From Basidiobolus meristosporus CBS 931.73 (lineage: Eukaryota > Basidiobolomycota > Basidiobolomycetes > Basidiobolales > Basidiobolaceae), in NCBI GenBank assembly GCA_002104905.1, contig MCFE01000096.1, positions 109,075-173,074 on the forward strand: a DNA stretch of 64,000 nt, written 5' to 3'. A model generated the notes under the pieces. That model saw only the letters and a list, made by a program, of their open reading frames with translations, had not been told where the DNA came from and did not search any database. The position numbers and the translations under genes are program-made. Below are positions 1 through 12,418 of the stretch, piece by piece (position 1 is the stretch's first letter; the number at the start of each line of letters is the position of its first letter).

Positions 1-7
1 CACCTAG

Positions 8-184
8 GACAAACAATGGAGTTGGAAGTTTGACAACAAATGGACTGGCCCCTACCTTATTACCAAGGTGATTGGAAATGGAAGCTATTACACATCTGAG
101 CTTGACAACACCCACTTGAGAGCACCTGTTGCAGGAAGCCATAATAAGTTATTTAAGCATAGGAATTTTGCACATCAAGATTAG
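8..184 (+). pseudogene. Ty3/gypsy polyprotein C-terminus (fragment)
   Basis: An open frame from position 8 to the TAG at 182-184 encodes about 58 residues. It contains the block KWTGPYLITKVIGNGSYY followed by a short basic tail. The pattern of a tryptophan, then GPY, then a strand and a G-N-G-S/T-Y turn is typical of the end of Ty3/gypsy integrases, where the C-terminal domain contacts DNA. The rest of the element lies outside the window. The polypurine tract and LTR directly downstream confirm that this is the 3' end of an LTR element on the plus strand. An in-frame stop at 5-7 suggests the copy is decayed. Confidence 0.75.
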
Positions 185-208
185 TTTGCTTTGACCCAGG
201 CTCAAAGC

Positions 209-730
209 TGAGAGGGGGGTGTATGTAGTGGGGTCACAGTGACACCCACTGACAGATGTGCTCATTCCTATATTTTCTACTTCCCTATTTCTCTACTACC
301 CTTAGTTAGTTTTATCCCAGTTGTCCTACTTAATCAGTAGTATCCCATAAGCCAACTGACTATCACAGCTGCTTACCTTATTGCATAAGTTATCCCTCAA
401 TTTATGAAAGATTACTAGCTATAAGTGCTTTTATATTACCTAAGCACCTGTGCCAGTACCCATGACACATGACCAATTTGTGTCACCATCCTTACCAATT
501 TCATACCATACATGGTGTCTCTATGTTGCACAGGTTTCACACTACTGATTCCTGATTGGTTGGATATGCTGTGCCTATTGGAACCTTCTGGCACATACTT
601 AGTACATTCTTGGGTCATTCTGATGTCATTAAGATTTCTATTGATATCCATAACCTTCTGGAACACTATGATTAGTAATCACTTAGCCAGTAAGAAAAGT
701 ATATAAGGGAGGCTATTGCTTAACAACAAA
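209..730 (+). mobile_element. Polypurine tract and truncated 3' LTR of a Ty3/gypsy element
   Basis: A G-rich polypurine tract (209-219, with a run of six G) sits just after the gypsy stop codon and is followed by TGTATGTAGTGGGG, a plausible LTR start at 220. A TATA-like box (TATATAAG) is near 697-704. At about 731 the sequence changes abruptly into copia integrase sequence in mid-gene, so the LTR is cut off or was inserted into the copia copy. The exact junction was set by eye against the copia copy near 52530. Confidence 0.6.
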
Positions 731-2898
731 TCAGACATATCAATAACTGTTATGGCAAGATCTATGATCCATGATCAGAAATTTTCCTATGATTTTTGGG
801 TGGAATCAGTTCCCTCAGCTGTTTACCTTAAAGATAAGAGTTATAACAGAATACTTTGTAATTCTACTCCATTTGAAGCATGGTATGGAAACAGACCAGG
901 TGCAGAGCATCTAACAATATTTGGGTACACAGCATATGCCAATAAACTGCCCAGAAATCAGACAAAATTTGTGCTAAAAAGTGTAAAATGCATATTTTTG
1001 GGCCACTGCAATGAGTGAAGGGCATACAGAGTCTTCAATACCAAAGCAAAGAAGCTGATCAAGTCTAGGGATGTCAGATGATGAAGAAATTTGATCTCAA
1101 GTCCACCAATAGTCAGGATTGAATCAGAGCAAAACAATGAAATCTTTTTCATTCCAGATAACCCTACAACAATGGTTCAGCCTGAATCAGTGCCCTGGAA
1201 TATCTCAGAAGTGATCACTCCAGTATCAAATGCAGGGAGATTAAATCAGACAAGAAATAGCCCAGATTACTATATCAATCATGGTACAATCTTAGCCTAT
1301 GCCTACTCAGTCATATTGATGAGCCCCTGACTGTAAAAGGGGCTCTAAATAGCCCTCAGACAAATTTTTGGAGATCTGCAATGACAGAGGAATATCAGGC
1401 CCTGATGGAAGATCAAGTATGGGACTTAGTCAAGGTACCAATCAACCAAAAGTCAATTGGATGCTGAAGAGTCTGTAAGACATAATACAAGGCCTATGGT
1501 ACAATTGAAAGGTACAAAGCAGGACTTGTGGCTAAAGGATAATTTTGTACATAAGGACTTGACTATACTAAGACCATTGCACCAGTAGCCAAGTTTGATT
1601 CCATCAGATAAATATTGGGTATTGCAGCCAAACAAAAGTTTTTTTATACATCAAATGAATGTAGAATCTGCATTTTGAATGAAGAACTTGCTGAAGATGT
1701 GTATATGGACCAGCCTGATAGAATTTGACCAAGTTCATCCCATTTAGTCTGCAAGCTTAAAAAATCTTCATCTGGTCTCAAACAATTGCCAAGAGCCTGG
1801 AATTGCAAGATAGATTCTTATTGGAATCTTTGAGTTTCAAGTAGAGTAATGCTGACTATAGTATATACTATAAGCCAGATAGAGCAAATCCAGCTCTGTT
1901 AGCTCTATATGTGGATGATTTTATTGTAACTGCCAATAACCTCAAAACATTGGAAGATACTAAATCCTGCCTATCCAAAGAGTTCAAGATGTCCAATCTT
2001 AGAGAACTCAGTTGCTACTTAGGGATAAAGTTCTCCCTATACAGAAGCACCCAGAACATCACCCTAAGTCAATTCAAGTATATTCAAGATATACTGAAGA
2101 AGTACCAAATGGAAGACTGTCAACCGGTAGCTACCCTAATGGGGACAAACCTCAGCTTGGTTGAAACTCAACCAAATCAAGAGAGCTTGGTGCCATCTGA
2201 AAGCCTTGACTTTCCTAATCAACTGAAGGCTGGCAGTCTTATGTATATAATGCCTGGAGCACATCCAAATACCTCATATTCAGTGGGAGTTGTCAGCCAG
2301 CATATTCAGAACTATGGATCTGATCATATTACAGTAGTTAAACAGATTTGTAGTTACCTAAAAAGAGCTGCAGATATCTGCTTAAGATACACTTATAAGG
2401 ATCCAGAAAGGATCTAGTGCAATACCCTGATGCTGATTGGGAACATAATCTGGAAGATAGAAGCTCTACCACATCACACACTATTCTTTATTGTCAAGGA
2501 GTAATCTCATAGAATTCAAGCAAGCAACCAACTGTAGAACTTTTCACCACAGAGGCAGTGTATAAGGCAGACTGTGGAGCTACAAAAGAAGCAATGTGGC
2601 TAAGGAAGCTCTTCAAAGATTTAGGCCTATGTCAAAAATTGCCCAATACCTTATTTCAAGAAAATCAAGGAAGTATATAATTAGGTATAAGTCCAACTTT
2701 TCATGCTAAAACCAAGCACATGGATATTAAATATCATTTTATACATGAAGCTATCAAGAATAACTTAGTTGGCCTAGTTTATTGTTCTACAGATGAAATG
2801 ATTGCAGACATATTTACCAAACCATCAGCTAGAGAGAAGCTTGAATATCTTAGGTTAAAATTAGGACTAGTTAGTATGAACATTTAGCTAGGTAGGAG
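731..2898 (+). pseudogene. Decayed Ty1/copia pol, copy 1 (integrase C-terminus to RNase H)
   Basis: This stretch aligns by eye with 52530-54735 of the near-complete copia element. Recognisable pieces are the integrase tail (ARSMIHDQKFSYDFW), the reverse transcriptase including a YVDDF version of the YVDD catalytic motif near 1908-1922, the post-RT segment, and RNase H up to the TAG at 2885-2887. It is broken by many stops and indels. About 41 nt are missing near 1077 compared with the other copy. It is older than the 49.7-55.1 kb element, judging by the number of lesions. No function remains. Confidence 0.9.
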
Positions 2899-3247
2899 TG
2901 TTGTAAAGATCTGGAATTTCATCTAAGTATTCACCTAACTTAGTCCCTTATGTGAATACCATCAAATCCTAGAGAATACTGTCCAAACTCCTTGTTGGGA
3001 TTTACCAAGAATAATTGCACCAAAATATCAAATACCCAGACAAGAAGGACTTGATAAGTTATCCAAACAGCCCCAAACTTTGCACACCTGCTCTTAGGGC
3101 CTTCCTAAGCCTATCCTATATGTTTGTTATGCCAATATCATGTAAAAGTGTAAATGCTACACTTACATTCAATATATCATTAGGTGAAATCCACATAATC
3201 TACTTGTCCTCTCAAGCACTTCCAATATCTCCAAGACTCTTACAACA
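2899..3247 (+). mobile_element. Copia LTR (349 bp) flanked by pol end and a primer-binding site
   Basis: The LTR starts TGTTGTAA and ends TTACAACA, a perfect 8-bp terminal inverted repeat, and has the same 349-bp length as the LTRs of the 49.7 kb element. It follows the pol stop codon as a 3' LTR should. However, it is followed directly at 3248-3259 by GGTTTTGAGCCC, one mismatch from the family's primer-binding site. An LTR with pol on the left and a primer-binding site on the right is what a tandem, LTR-sharing pair of elements would leave. Confidence 0.85.
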
Positions 3248-3265
3248 GGTTTTGAGCCCAAAGGT

Positions 3266-5082
3266 CTAGCACCTCAGCTCCCAGTCTTTGCAATAAGTCC
3301 TTGCAATATTCAAGTGCATTTTCTTGAGCACTTCTCTTGAAAAAGTGCTGCAACCTCTTGGTGAGCCTATTAATGTTCCAAAATTCCACTGAAGGCATTG
3401 TAGTAGTCTTTCAAGTTCTTGACATTGTAGCCTTGTCTGTCTGCAGGATCTCCACTCTGTCAACAATGGATGATGTGGAGGCTGTGGTTGACAAACTATC
3501 TCTCTCTGCAAACTCATCTACCTTGCTGGAGTGTAGCTCAAATGCCTGCACTTCCAACTCTGTGAAAACAGCTGTTTTATTGTTGGTAATTCTTCTTGGC
3601 TATGATGGGTTTCCGTCTGCTCCAGGCTTGCAGCATAAATTGGCAAGAACTGCAGTTTTTTTGCATGCTTCCCTGTCTCAGGCCTGGGTAGACATTTTCC
3701 CTTTATCTTTTCCTTTATCACTGCCAGGTCTTTCAAGGCTACTTTGTCTGAGTTTTTCTTTTAATGAACAACATTTTCTCCTTGATAAATTCTGCTCTGA
3801 CACTTCTGTTTTGGCCTGCTTGTCCCTTGCTGGCACTCTTTGGGCAACCTGACATTTCTTGACTGCTTGTCTTGAGCTCTTGGCTATAGTTGTGATGGGC
3901 TCCTGAGAAAGCTGCTGGTTTCATCAATGCCAGGTCCTTCACTACTACTTTGACTGAGTGCTTCTTGAGTGGTACTATGCTTTTACCTTGATAAATGTTG
4001 TGCTGGTGCATTTGTGTCTGCCTGCTTGTCCCTTATTGGCACACTTTCAGCTACCTGATGCCTTATTGATGCTTGTTTGGAGCTTAGGCCCTGCTTGTAA
4101 TGGGCTCTTGAGGAAGCTGCTGGTTTTTAGCCATGGCACCCTTGTTCTTCTGCCTCTGATAATTTCTGCTATTCTTAAGATACTTTCTTAGCATACCAAT
4201 GCTAGCCCAAAATCTGTTTGCCTGTGTGAATCCAGGATAATGCTCATAGAACAGATCAAGTGTATTCTGCTTGGCCTGGAGTTCCTGATGGTCCCATGGT
4301 ATGCTGACCCTAAGGTGATGGTGTGCTAGACTTCTGACAGCCTCTTGAATATTAGCCCACTCTTCATTATTGCACTCAACAGCTTCTCAGATCTTCAATG
4401 TCTTTTGATTTTTAGGTTTTGGTATAAGTACCACTTTGTCTCCCTCCCATGCTGTGATAGGTTTTTCTATGGGCTTTATCTTTGGGCTCTGTTGTTATGC
4501 TTCAAAGACTGTATGGTGTTCAGCTGTTATTACATCAGGAAATGGCTCAATTCTTGGCTGTGACATTGAGCTGCTTGAGTTCCTTCTTTGCAGCAAAGAT
4601 ACTGCTTTTTCTACCTGGGACATTGATTGATCTAAACATATTATCCACTCATCCTGTTCCTTGACTATTTCCTGATTTCTCTGGGCCATTGCATCTATCC
4701 TATCAGCCACTGCACCTAATTGACTCATTAATGCTTTGGTATGAGCTGACTACATACTTGCTAATATGGGTGGGGGTGATGTTATGACAGCCACTTGCTG
4801 GTCTACAATTACAGGTATTGCATTTGCTACACTCTCTTCTACTTGTGCATAATGATCAGCTTGCAGCTCTGTAGAGGATTTCAATTGCCTACCTGACTGA
4901 AAGCCTGAGGAGTCTGCATTATTACCTTCAATGGGCACACTATCAACATGGCCTTTTTTGGATGTAACCCCACTTGTTGCACTGAATGTCAACGCAAGCT
5001 GCTGTCCAGCTGTTCTTCTGCTGCCATCAGTGGTGAGGCTTGGTTGGGAACCAGATGACTTTGCTTTATTTTGTGGCGGCAT
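3266..5082 (-). pseudogene. Decayed transposon-like ORF block, family not identified
   Basis: On the minus strand one main reading frame starts MPPQNKAKSSGSQPSL at 5082 and runs with few stops to about 4495, then to about 4100 through a frame with WASIGMLRKYLKNSRNYQRQ near 4195. In-frame stops occur at about 4750 and 4495. The remainder to 3266 is Lys/Gln-rich and low in complexity, with a degenerate repeat of about 206 bp (near 3725 and 3931). The composition resembles the ORF1/gag-like protein of a retroelement, but no diagnostic motif such as a CCHC knuckle was found. It lies immediately after a copia LTR and is probably an unrelated element. Confidence 0.35.
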
Positions 5083-5303
5083 TTATATGGAAGTAAGTCA
5101 AGTCAAAGGGGAATTAGTGTTACATATATGTGGATATGTGGTGCTACACTTTATTTATAGTGCTTACTATGGCAGGTCATCATTGAATCTTACATTCATA
5201 TAGGTGCAATATCTCAAATAAAAGACTGTCTTAAATTCATATCAGTATTGACCAAAAAGTGATATAATATTGTTACATTGTTGAAGGTCAAACTGTTTGC
5301 CCC

Positions 5304-8092
5304 ATGGACAAGGCTACTTTTAATCAATGGCGTAAGAGAAGTGAAAAAAGACCATGTGGCTATTGTGGCAAGCCTCTCAGTCATGAAGCATGCAGACAGC
5401 ATAGGAAGTATTACAAGGATCACAGCCAGTGTTTGCCACACAAGTTATATTTGACCATTCATCAGTCACTACTGTATCAACATTATCTTGCCAGCCAGTT
5501 GATACTTCTACAATGGCACATAGCCATCATGTAACCTTGTGCAAACTGAGTCAGAAGAGTTTGTGATGCCTTTAGGCTCACCTCAGCCTTCTGAATATGG
5601 CTTGCTGAGTGATAGCTCCAACAAAGAAGGCTCATTGATAGGTTGTGGGCCTATCTCCTCTCAAAACAGTACCCTGCATGAGCCCAGTCAAATTCTAATA
5701 TGCAATGAGACAACACCTGTTGAAACAAATGCCAGGGATGATTCATGGAGCCAAGTGAGCCCAGTAATCCATCAGCTGGAGAATGATGTATTGATGTGGC
5801 TAGAGAAGTGGTGTGTTTCCACTAATATCAGTAAAGGGGGCTTTGGGATTTACTACTACTTCTTGCCAAAATCATTCCAGGATGCAACTTACCATGTACA
5901 TGGTACAAGTGAACAACCATCATGCAGCTGGCAACATATGACCCAGAGACTGTCCTTATTCTATCATGTGTTGATAGTTGCATGGCATTCACATCCAAGA
6001 ACGCCACCATTGCAACATGTCCAAATTGTCAGGAATCCACTGCCATTGAGGGAAGCATTGTTCACATTCCAGATATATTCCATTAATACCCTGTCAAAAG
6101 AAGCTCATGCAGTCCAACAAATATTGCAAAGCTATAAAGTACCACACTCAGTATCAATCAAGCACAAACATATCCAATATATTGGATGACAAGCATTACA
6201 AACAGCTAAGAAGCAAGGGCTACTTTAAAGGTATGTACAACCATGCCTTTGACTTAGCACTTGATGGATTCTCATCAGACAAGTACTCTGCCAGCAAATC
6301 CTACTTGCCACTGATTCTCATCAACCTGAATCTGCTACCTATCATACAGTATCAGAGCAAAAATCTGATGGTAGCCTCACTGGTATCTAGGCCTAAATCA
6401 CTGTCCAACCTGTATGGCTACCTGTATCCATTGCTGGATGAGTTTTGTATGCTTTCCAGTGGGATAGCAGTAGATGGCCATCATGTCAAAGCGCATATCA
6501 TTATCTGCATTGGAGATACCCTAGGCTTCAGCAAGATAACAGTCTTTTCTAGGCATAATGGATGGTGTTGCTGTCAATTGTGCAGTATCCAGGGGATTTA
6601 CTCAATAGCTAACACACATTATTAATACCCAAACACCAACACCAAGCACATCATCTTCCCACAGAGAGAATTAACAGAAGCTGGCAAGCAATTGCAGCCA
6701 AGTTGGCAAGCTATAAGCCATTAACCAGAATATGGAATCAGTTGGAAACTGGAGATACTTGAGATAGAGGGTAGCTGTTGGAGCAAAAGCTTTCCACTGG
6801 GAGCAACACATTTGCTTTTCAACAGTAATCCCATACTGATGACCAAGTTGTAAATGGATTGTTTCAAGCTAAATGAGCCCTTCAAGATACCGGAGAAATT
6901 TAAAAGAATTGGCAAGATATTACAGAGTTTCTGCTACTCTGGGTATTTCTCATAGGCTCCAATCAATATCCATATGTATATGCAACAATACAAATGCAAA
7001 GACTGGATGAACTGGATATGTATTTACTCAAGTGGTGTACTGAAGCCATTCCTACCAAGAGTACATTGGAAGCATTAGGAGTCATATGTTGACATTGTAA
7101 GAATATTTATCCAGAAGCAGATCACCAATGACACCTTGACACACCTACAGCTATTGTGCAAGGAGTTTATAATAAGACTTGAGTGGCTATACTACAAACA
7201 TAAAGCTGAGCATGTAGATCTCTGCCACTACTGTATCCATTCTTGACTCTATCTTGCTTGGTGTGTGGAGAATATTGGGCCTTGCTTCACCTTTTGGGTG
7301 CTTCCTATGGAGCAGATGTGTGGGGAGATAGGAAGACAAGTCAAGTTGCTGGTACTACCATATGCCAATCTTATCAAGAATATTACCTTCAAGTTGGTGA
7401 TGGATGTGATGAGCTGGTACATGGAGGACAGCCAGGAAGAATTGGAAAATACTGAGGATAGATGTGCATATGGAGACACCTATGCCTATGGAATTAAGAA
7501 ACTAAGCAGCCCTAATGTGAGGGTAATAGTTGAGTAATGCAAAGTTGGGCTGGGTGCAACAAGCAGCTAATTTTTATTAGGAAAGCCTTACCAAAGTATA
7601 CCAGGTTCCTCTTGGTCACAAGCCAACCTCTACACCATTCAATACAGAATTCACACAAACAAGAGCCAGAGTGCACCCATAAGGGGGACTAGAATCCGGC
7701 AGGGAGATGAAATATATTGGCCAAATACCAAAAAGTTCTTGGCGGATATTCAGGAGGTATTCATGGCAGAAGTGGCAGCAACCAAGCATATGTTTGCAAG
7801 ATGTATATGTTACCAGCAGTACAAAGTATATAGCAACCTTGCAAGTATCACACTAAAAAGCCGTGAAGCTGAGGTAATAGAGGTATGTCAATTACAGCAG
7901 GTATGCACATGTGTAGAGGTTAGGAAGCAGGAGACCATAGTTTTTTTTATTCAAACTATATGTGGAATACCCAAGGTAGTAGTGGGCAAGCAAACAAAGA
8001 GGGGTGATTCTACAGTGGAATATATGAATTGCACAAGGGGAGGTAGAAAAATGAACTACCATTTGGTAAGTTGGTACAGTAGCATTATATAG
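5304..8092 (+). pseudogene. Broken Tnp2-type (CACTA/Plavaka-like) DNA transposase
   Basis: Several plus-strand ORF pieces together resemble a Tnp2-family transposase. The N-terminal piece (5304-5534) has a small Cys/His region (CGYCGKPLSHEACRQH). The central piece (6107-6625) has LALDGFSSDKYS, then LPLILINLNLLP, then a GDTLG block and a Cys-rich CCCQLC end, the order seen in the Tnp2 core (PF02992). Later pieces (7265-7537, 7739-8092) resemble the C-terminal parts of fungal Tnp2 proteins. Stops and frameshifts separate the pieces, so the gene is dead. I did not find terminal inverted repeats or target duplications by eye. Plavaka assignment rather than another CACTA lineage is inference. Confidence 0.65.
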
Positions 8093-9962
8093 AACTAGCT
8101 ATATGCTGCCATACTGCCATCATAATACCATTAGAGACTCTTGATGAGGCTGTCAAACACCATCAAGTTTTTTGCCATTTAAGGCAATTTGATGTACTGG
8201 CCAGTTAGATCCATTTTGAGTAGTTGTAGAGTGCACTAAGACTGCAACAATGCCATGCAACTATTGCCTGAGCACAAATCAAATCCTGTTAAGTTTTATA
8301 CACTTATTTATCAGTAAAATTAGCTAAACACTATTGTGATACTGTCAAAAGATTGTTAAGAGGGTCATCAATTCCAAGCTGCAGGTATTATAATGGTCTC
8401 CAAATGTGATCCTGATGGCTGATCTGGATTGGATCCACCTGTAGGACCAAATTATTCTTCATAGGGGATTAATTTGCTCTAATTTATATTGCAATATCTG
8501 ACAGATCCTGTTGAAGTTTAAGGCACTTCCGGGGTTTCTGGCTGGAGAACTTTGTACAAGAGGCTTCATGAAACACATCTGCATTGCCTGATAGTTCAAG
8601 TATAGCCTATGTAGGCTTTGACTTCATTTGGAAAGTACCCCAATTTGTGGTAGTAGTTTTTTCCTGTTTTTCTTCTTTTTCATTTTCTGCAGATGACCCA
8701 TGGGATATTCCTTTTGTGGGATGGTTCTGGACATCTTTATGGATGGGACCACAGTGTGTTTGAGCATAGAAGTCCTCATGACAAAATTGGTCCATAATAT
8801 AGGACTATTTGAGAGTGATATAACCAAAGTTGACATCCTCTTAGATCAAACATAACTCTTGATAGAGCTAGCCAAACTTGATCTAATAAACTGACTTTGA
8901 AAGCTAGCTTCATCAGTACTTTGGTATCAGACTCCAATATACCAGCTCTTTAAGTTGCAGAGCTTGGCAGTGACTTGATCAATCACAATTATTATGATCT
9001 GATCCAGAGAATCAAGTGTCACCAAGTGTTTTCTCCTACTGTAATAGGCTATATATATATAACAAGTATAAAATATTATGTCATCTTTGGAGTAGCTCTT
9101 AGCTAAATACTGGCTGACTGTTGCTTAATTGTGTACTCCAATCAAGCTTGCAATCATTTGCTGCACTTCTTTTCAGCTGGTGGTAGAATTTCCTTGAGTT
9201 GATTTTGCTGAGTTTGTACAATACCTTCTCCCACTGTTTTGAGACTTATACAGAGTGAAAGCACATCTAACAGCTTCATACTTAGCTCCTGGTACATTGG
9301 TTTCAGTATCAAATCTCTTGATACAATTATAGCATTCTTCCAATGGATTTTGTGCTATGATGGTACTCTGGGTGAATATAAATGTATTATATATCAATAG
9401 GATCCTAAAAATTGATGGACCTTGTTTCTGAGATCTTCTTCCATCAATAGGTGGTCCAAAATGGTGGTCAACTGCTCCAGTATCTGTATTCATCACCCTT
9501 ATTTGGAGCAGCAACAACTGGTAAGATCTTCCTCCAGCAATCATTCAATAATGATCTATTTTTTTTCTTGCAATTCAAGGTAACATTATACCCAAAAGCT
9601 CATCTAACAGTCAACTGAGGTCATTTGAATACATATAGCAATATATCTCACTATAGATCTGGACCCACAATTGCTGGAATAATGCAATTTGCTTGGTAGT
9701 GGTAGAGCACTCAATGTCATACATTTCTTGACATATTCAAATGCTAGCTTGATAGACTTTCCTTCATAACTAGCTTGAGTAGTTGCTGAATGAGTCTTTC
9801 AAGGCAAGGCCTTCTTCTCCGCAGCAATTTCCTTGTGAGCATAGCCCTTTTAGCAGCAGGAGTCATCTTCAACTTTAGCAGAGCAATATTGTGAAAAGTC
9901 TTTCTCCAGACAAGCAGAAAAGTATCCAAGGCAAAGTAGACACCTAGAGGATAGCAAGCTTA
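8093..9962. other. AT-rich repeat debris, no gene seen
   Basis: No open frame here looks like a protein and no RNA gene was recognised. A segment at 8407-8466 is repeated in direct orientation, with changes, at 10459-10517 (shared core GGCTGATCTGGATTGGATCC). The right end (about 9700-9962) lies just inside the minus-strand copia LTR at 9975 and should be the start of that element's internal region, but its gag is too diverged to read with confidence. Confidence 0.5.
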
Positions 9963-10306
9963 GGGCTCAAAACCTGTTGCAATATTCTGAGGAGTATTGG
10001 AAGATGAGTTACATGTTATTCACTGGTAGATTTATTGATCAAAAGTATGGTGTTTATACTTTTGGTAAAATAGAGCAAGGAAATGTGTAAATTTGTTAAA
10101 GAAGGTCCCAAGAATATATGTGCAAAGTCTAAGGGCTTTTGGACAACATTGTGAAAGATCATAATCTGGGTACCTGATAATTTGGTGAAAATACTCAAAG
10201 TAAATCCCAGCAAGAAATATTATCAGGACAGAATGGTAATCAAAGAATAAGATCTATGTAACTAAGTTAGCATGAATATTTAGGTGACAACTTTACAATT
10301 ACAACT
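9963..10306 (-). mobile_element. Minus-strand copia 5' LTR with primer-binding site
   Basis: Read on the minus strand, this is a diverged copy of the TGTTGTAA...TTACAACA LTR (9975-10306). It is followed immediately by GGTTTTGAGCCC (plus-strand 9963-9974), one mismatch from the primer-binding site of the full copy. It is therefore the 5' end of an element reading leftward. Conserved internal blocks include the stretch equivalent to GGACAACTTTG in the other inverted LTR copies. Confidence 0.75.
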
Positions 10307-10791
10307 AGGACCACCTTAATGCTATGCAAACCTCATGGAAAAACCACAAAATACCGTCAAATTTACTACTATATTTGGCAGATAAAGCAGCAAAACACTG
10401 TTGCAATCCCACCAGAACATTGTGAAGAGGGTCAAGAATAATAAGCCACCAGCATTGTGAGATCCTGGTGGCTGATCTGGATTGGATCCACACAGGACCA
10501 AATAATTTTTCATATGGTGTTGTGGGCTTCCAAAAGGCTAACTCTAATAGTGACCATAAAATCACTGGGTCGCAAGCTTGATATCTGACCATTGATCTAA
10601 TAGATTCCAATAAAAGGTTAGAAACAGGGGTGCCAAGCTCTTGGGCTGTTGGTTTGCCACTTGATCTGTTGTTGATCACAGTGAGAGCTTGATAATGGTT
10701 TGGAGTATTTAGCAAAAAGTGTGGACTTTGCCAACAGCTTGCAACAACACACACATAAATGTACTACTTTGTTGTTTCAGTTTTGTAAGAG

Positions 10792-11126
10792 TCATGGAGA
10801 TATTGACAGTGATTTGCATTTGATAAGTCATCAAGTGAAACTACTTAGTGTACTTGTTCTCCAAAAGTAGTATTTAGACTTTTACATGGTATTGGAGAAA
10901 CAGACAAGTAGAATGTGCTTAGGAAGATCCCAAGAGCATGAGTGGAAAGTTTAGGGCTGTTTGGACAACTTTGAGAAGCATCATGTTTGGGTGCCCAATA
11001 TTTGGGTGATGATATTCCAAGTAAATCCCAACAAGGAATTTGGTCAGAGTTCACTACTATTTGCAGGTAATGATCTAAGTAACTAAGTTGGGTGAATATT
11101 TAGGTGCAATCACAAGATTTCCAACA
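10792..11126 (-). mobile_element. Minus-strand solo copia LTR
   Basis: This is a second reverse-oriented LTR of the same family; on the plus strand it contains AGGGCTGTTTGGACAACTTT and ends near CCAACA. No primer-binding site follows it on the minus strand and no RNase H end precedes it, so it is best read as a solo LTR. Between it and the LTR at 9975-10306 lie about 480 bp with a 149-aa minus-strand ORF that I cannot identify. Confidence 0.75.
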
Positions 11127-11880
11127 TATGGGAGGGAAACCTTGGACATTTGGAGATGAACATTTTAAGCTACCAATTCATAGCAAGCCACATTTTAGCA
11201 GCAAATTTGCAATCCACATGAGTCTCTCCAGCCACAATCCATAATACTCAAACCACCAGCAGCAGAAAACCCTGTTTTTACTGCACAAAGATCGGTGCAC
11301 CCATTGATATCAGAGTATAAGGTGGCCCTCATATGATTCCAGGACATCCGACAACATGGAGCCTGGTCCCACCTATCAACCAACCAGTGACCCACTTTAA
11401 AGGCCGTGTTCTTGGCAGGACCATTGGATGAGGTATTCCCCCTTGAATTATGCTTCTTCCTTGAGATTGTTGCGGATCAACCTGACCTCCAATCACTCCC
11501 GAGGTGACAATTCACTGGCAAATATCGCGTAAAATGCGCCTCCCGCGGGAGCAATCTCCATGCTCCCATATCCCTTGGTATGTGACCGGGCCTTCCTAGC
11601 AGTGGAGTGGGGGGGGGATTCGTGTGGAGGATGGGTCATCCTCGAGACATGCGGAGGGAAAGATGGAATGGAGATAGCGGTACCCAGGTGTTGGAAGCGA
11701 CCATCTACGGGGGATACGCCGATCGTGCGACATGACTTCGAATGCTTTATTTTAGATATGACGAGACCCCCTCCTCGTACGAGAAACCCCCGGGTTCGGG
11801 GTGGCTCCGTGGGGAGAGAGGGAGGTTCAAGATGGAATGACGATGAAAAATGATCTCTACGGTAAGTGGAAAGTGGGGGA

Positions 11881-11920
11881 AGGGGTGAGGGAGAGGGAGA
11901 GGGAGAGGGAGAGGGAGGGG
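11881..11920 (+). repeat. GGGAGA polypurine microsatellite
   Basis: About 40 bp of pure purine on the plus strand built from GAGGGA units, directly 3' of the mL40 gene. Such mirror-symmetric polypurine tracts can form triplex DNA, and the run is prone to slippage. Any role in transcription termination is speculation. Confidence 0.8.
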
Positions 11921-11926
11921 AAGCAC

Positions 11927-12418
11927 TTATTTGGCAGCGGTGTAGTTCCAGCCGGAGAGGGGAGGAGTGTCGGTGAGAGTGCGAAGCTTCTTGGGGAAGG
12001 TGACGTGCTTGTCCTTCATCTGGGCCTGTCTGAACAGACGCTCGTTGGTGCGTTCAAGCTCTAGGTTGGCCGCCCTCATGGCGTTGTACTTGGCCTCCAA
12101 CTCGGCTTGACGTGTGAGGTGCTGCTTCTTCTCCAACAACTTCCAGGCCAGTTCGATGATCTCCTGGCGGTGTTGCTCCTCCTCGTCAAGGGTGGCGGTC
12201 TTGCGTGGCGTAGACTCGAAGAGCACCTTCTTGATGAGCTCGTTACGGGAATCCCCACCGATGGAGGTGTCTCTCTTGGCGCCGGGGGCTGCGGCGGCTG
12301 GGGGAGCGGCACGGAGGAGTATTCCACGTCTGGCGGTGGATATGGCGGGAAGCGAGAAGCGTGCGAGGGACATGCTGAGGTTTCGGTGGAGAGGGGGGAG
12401 ACGGTAGTCCGACCACAC
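11927..12418 (-). CDS. Mitochondrial large ribosomal subunit protein mL40 (MRPL28-like)
   Basis: This single-exon frame encodes 163 residues. It has a basic, Ser/Ala/Arg-rich N-terminus typical of a mitochondrial targeting sequence, then a long charged helix with ELEAKYNAMRAANLELERTN, and ends with LFRQAQMKDK, FPKKLRTLTDTPPLSGWNY. The block of a Leu-Phe followed by F-P-x-x-x-R-x-x-T-D-T-P-P-x-x-GW is what I know from fungal mL40 proteins of the mitoribosomal large subunit. Two starts are possible: the first ATG at 12418, or the internal ATG at 12373 (MSLARFSLP), which gives a cleaner targeting peptide. The gene is divergent from AP-2 alpha with about 290 bp between start codons. It could be another small mitoribosomal protein, but the C-terminal motif favours mL40. 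Confidence 0.65.
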   Translation of the reverse strand: MWSDYRLPPLHRNLSMSLARFSLPAISTARRGILLRAAPPAAAAPGAKRDTSIGGDSRNELIKKVLFESTPRKTATLDEEEQHRQEIIELAWKLLEKKQHLTRQAELEAKYNAMRAANLELERTNERLFRQAQMKDKHVTFPKKLRTLTDTPPLSGWNYTAAK

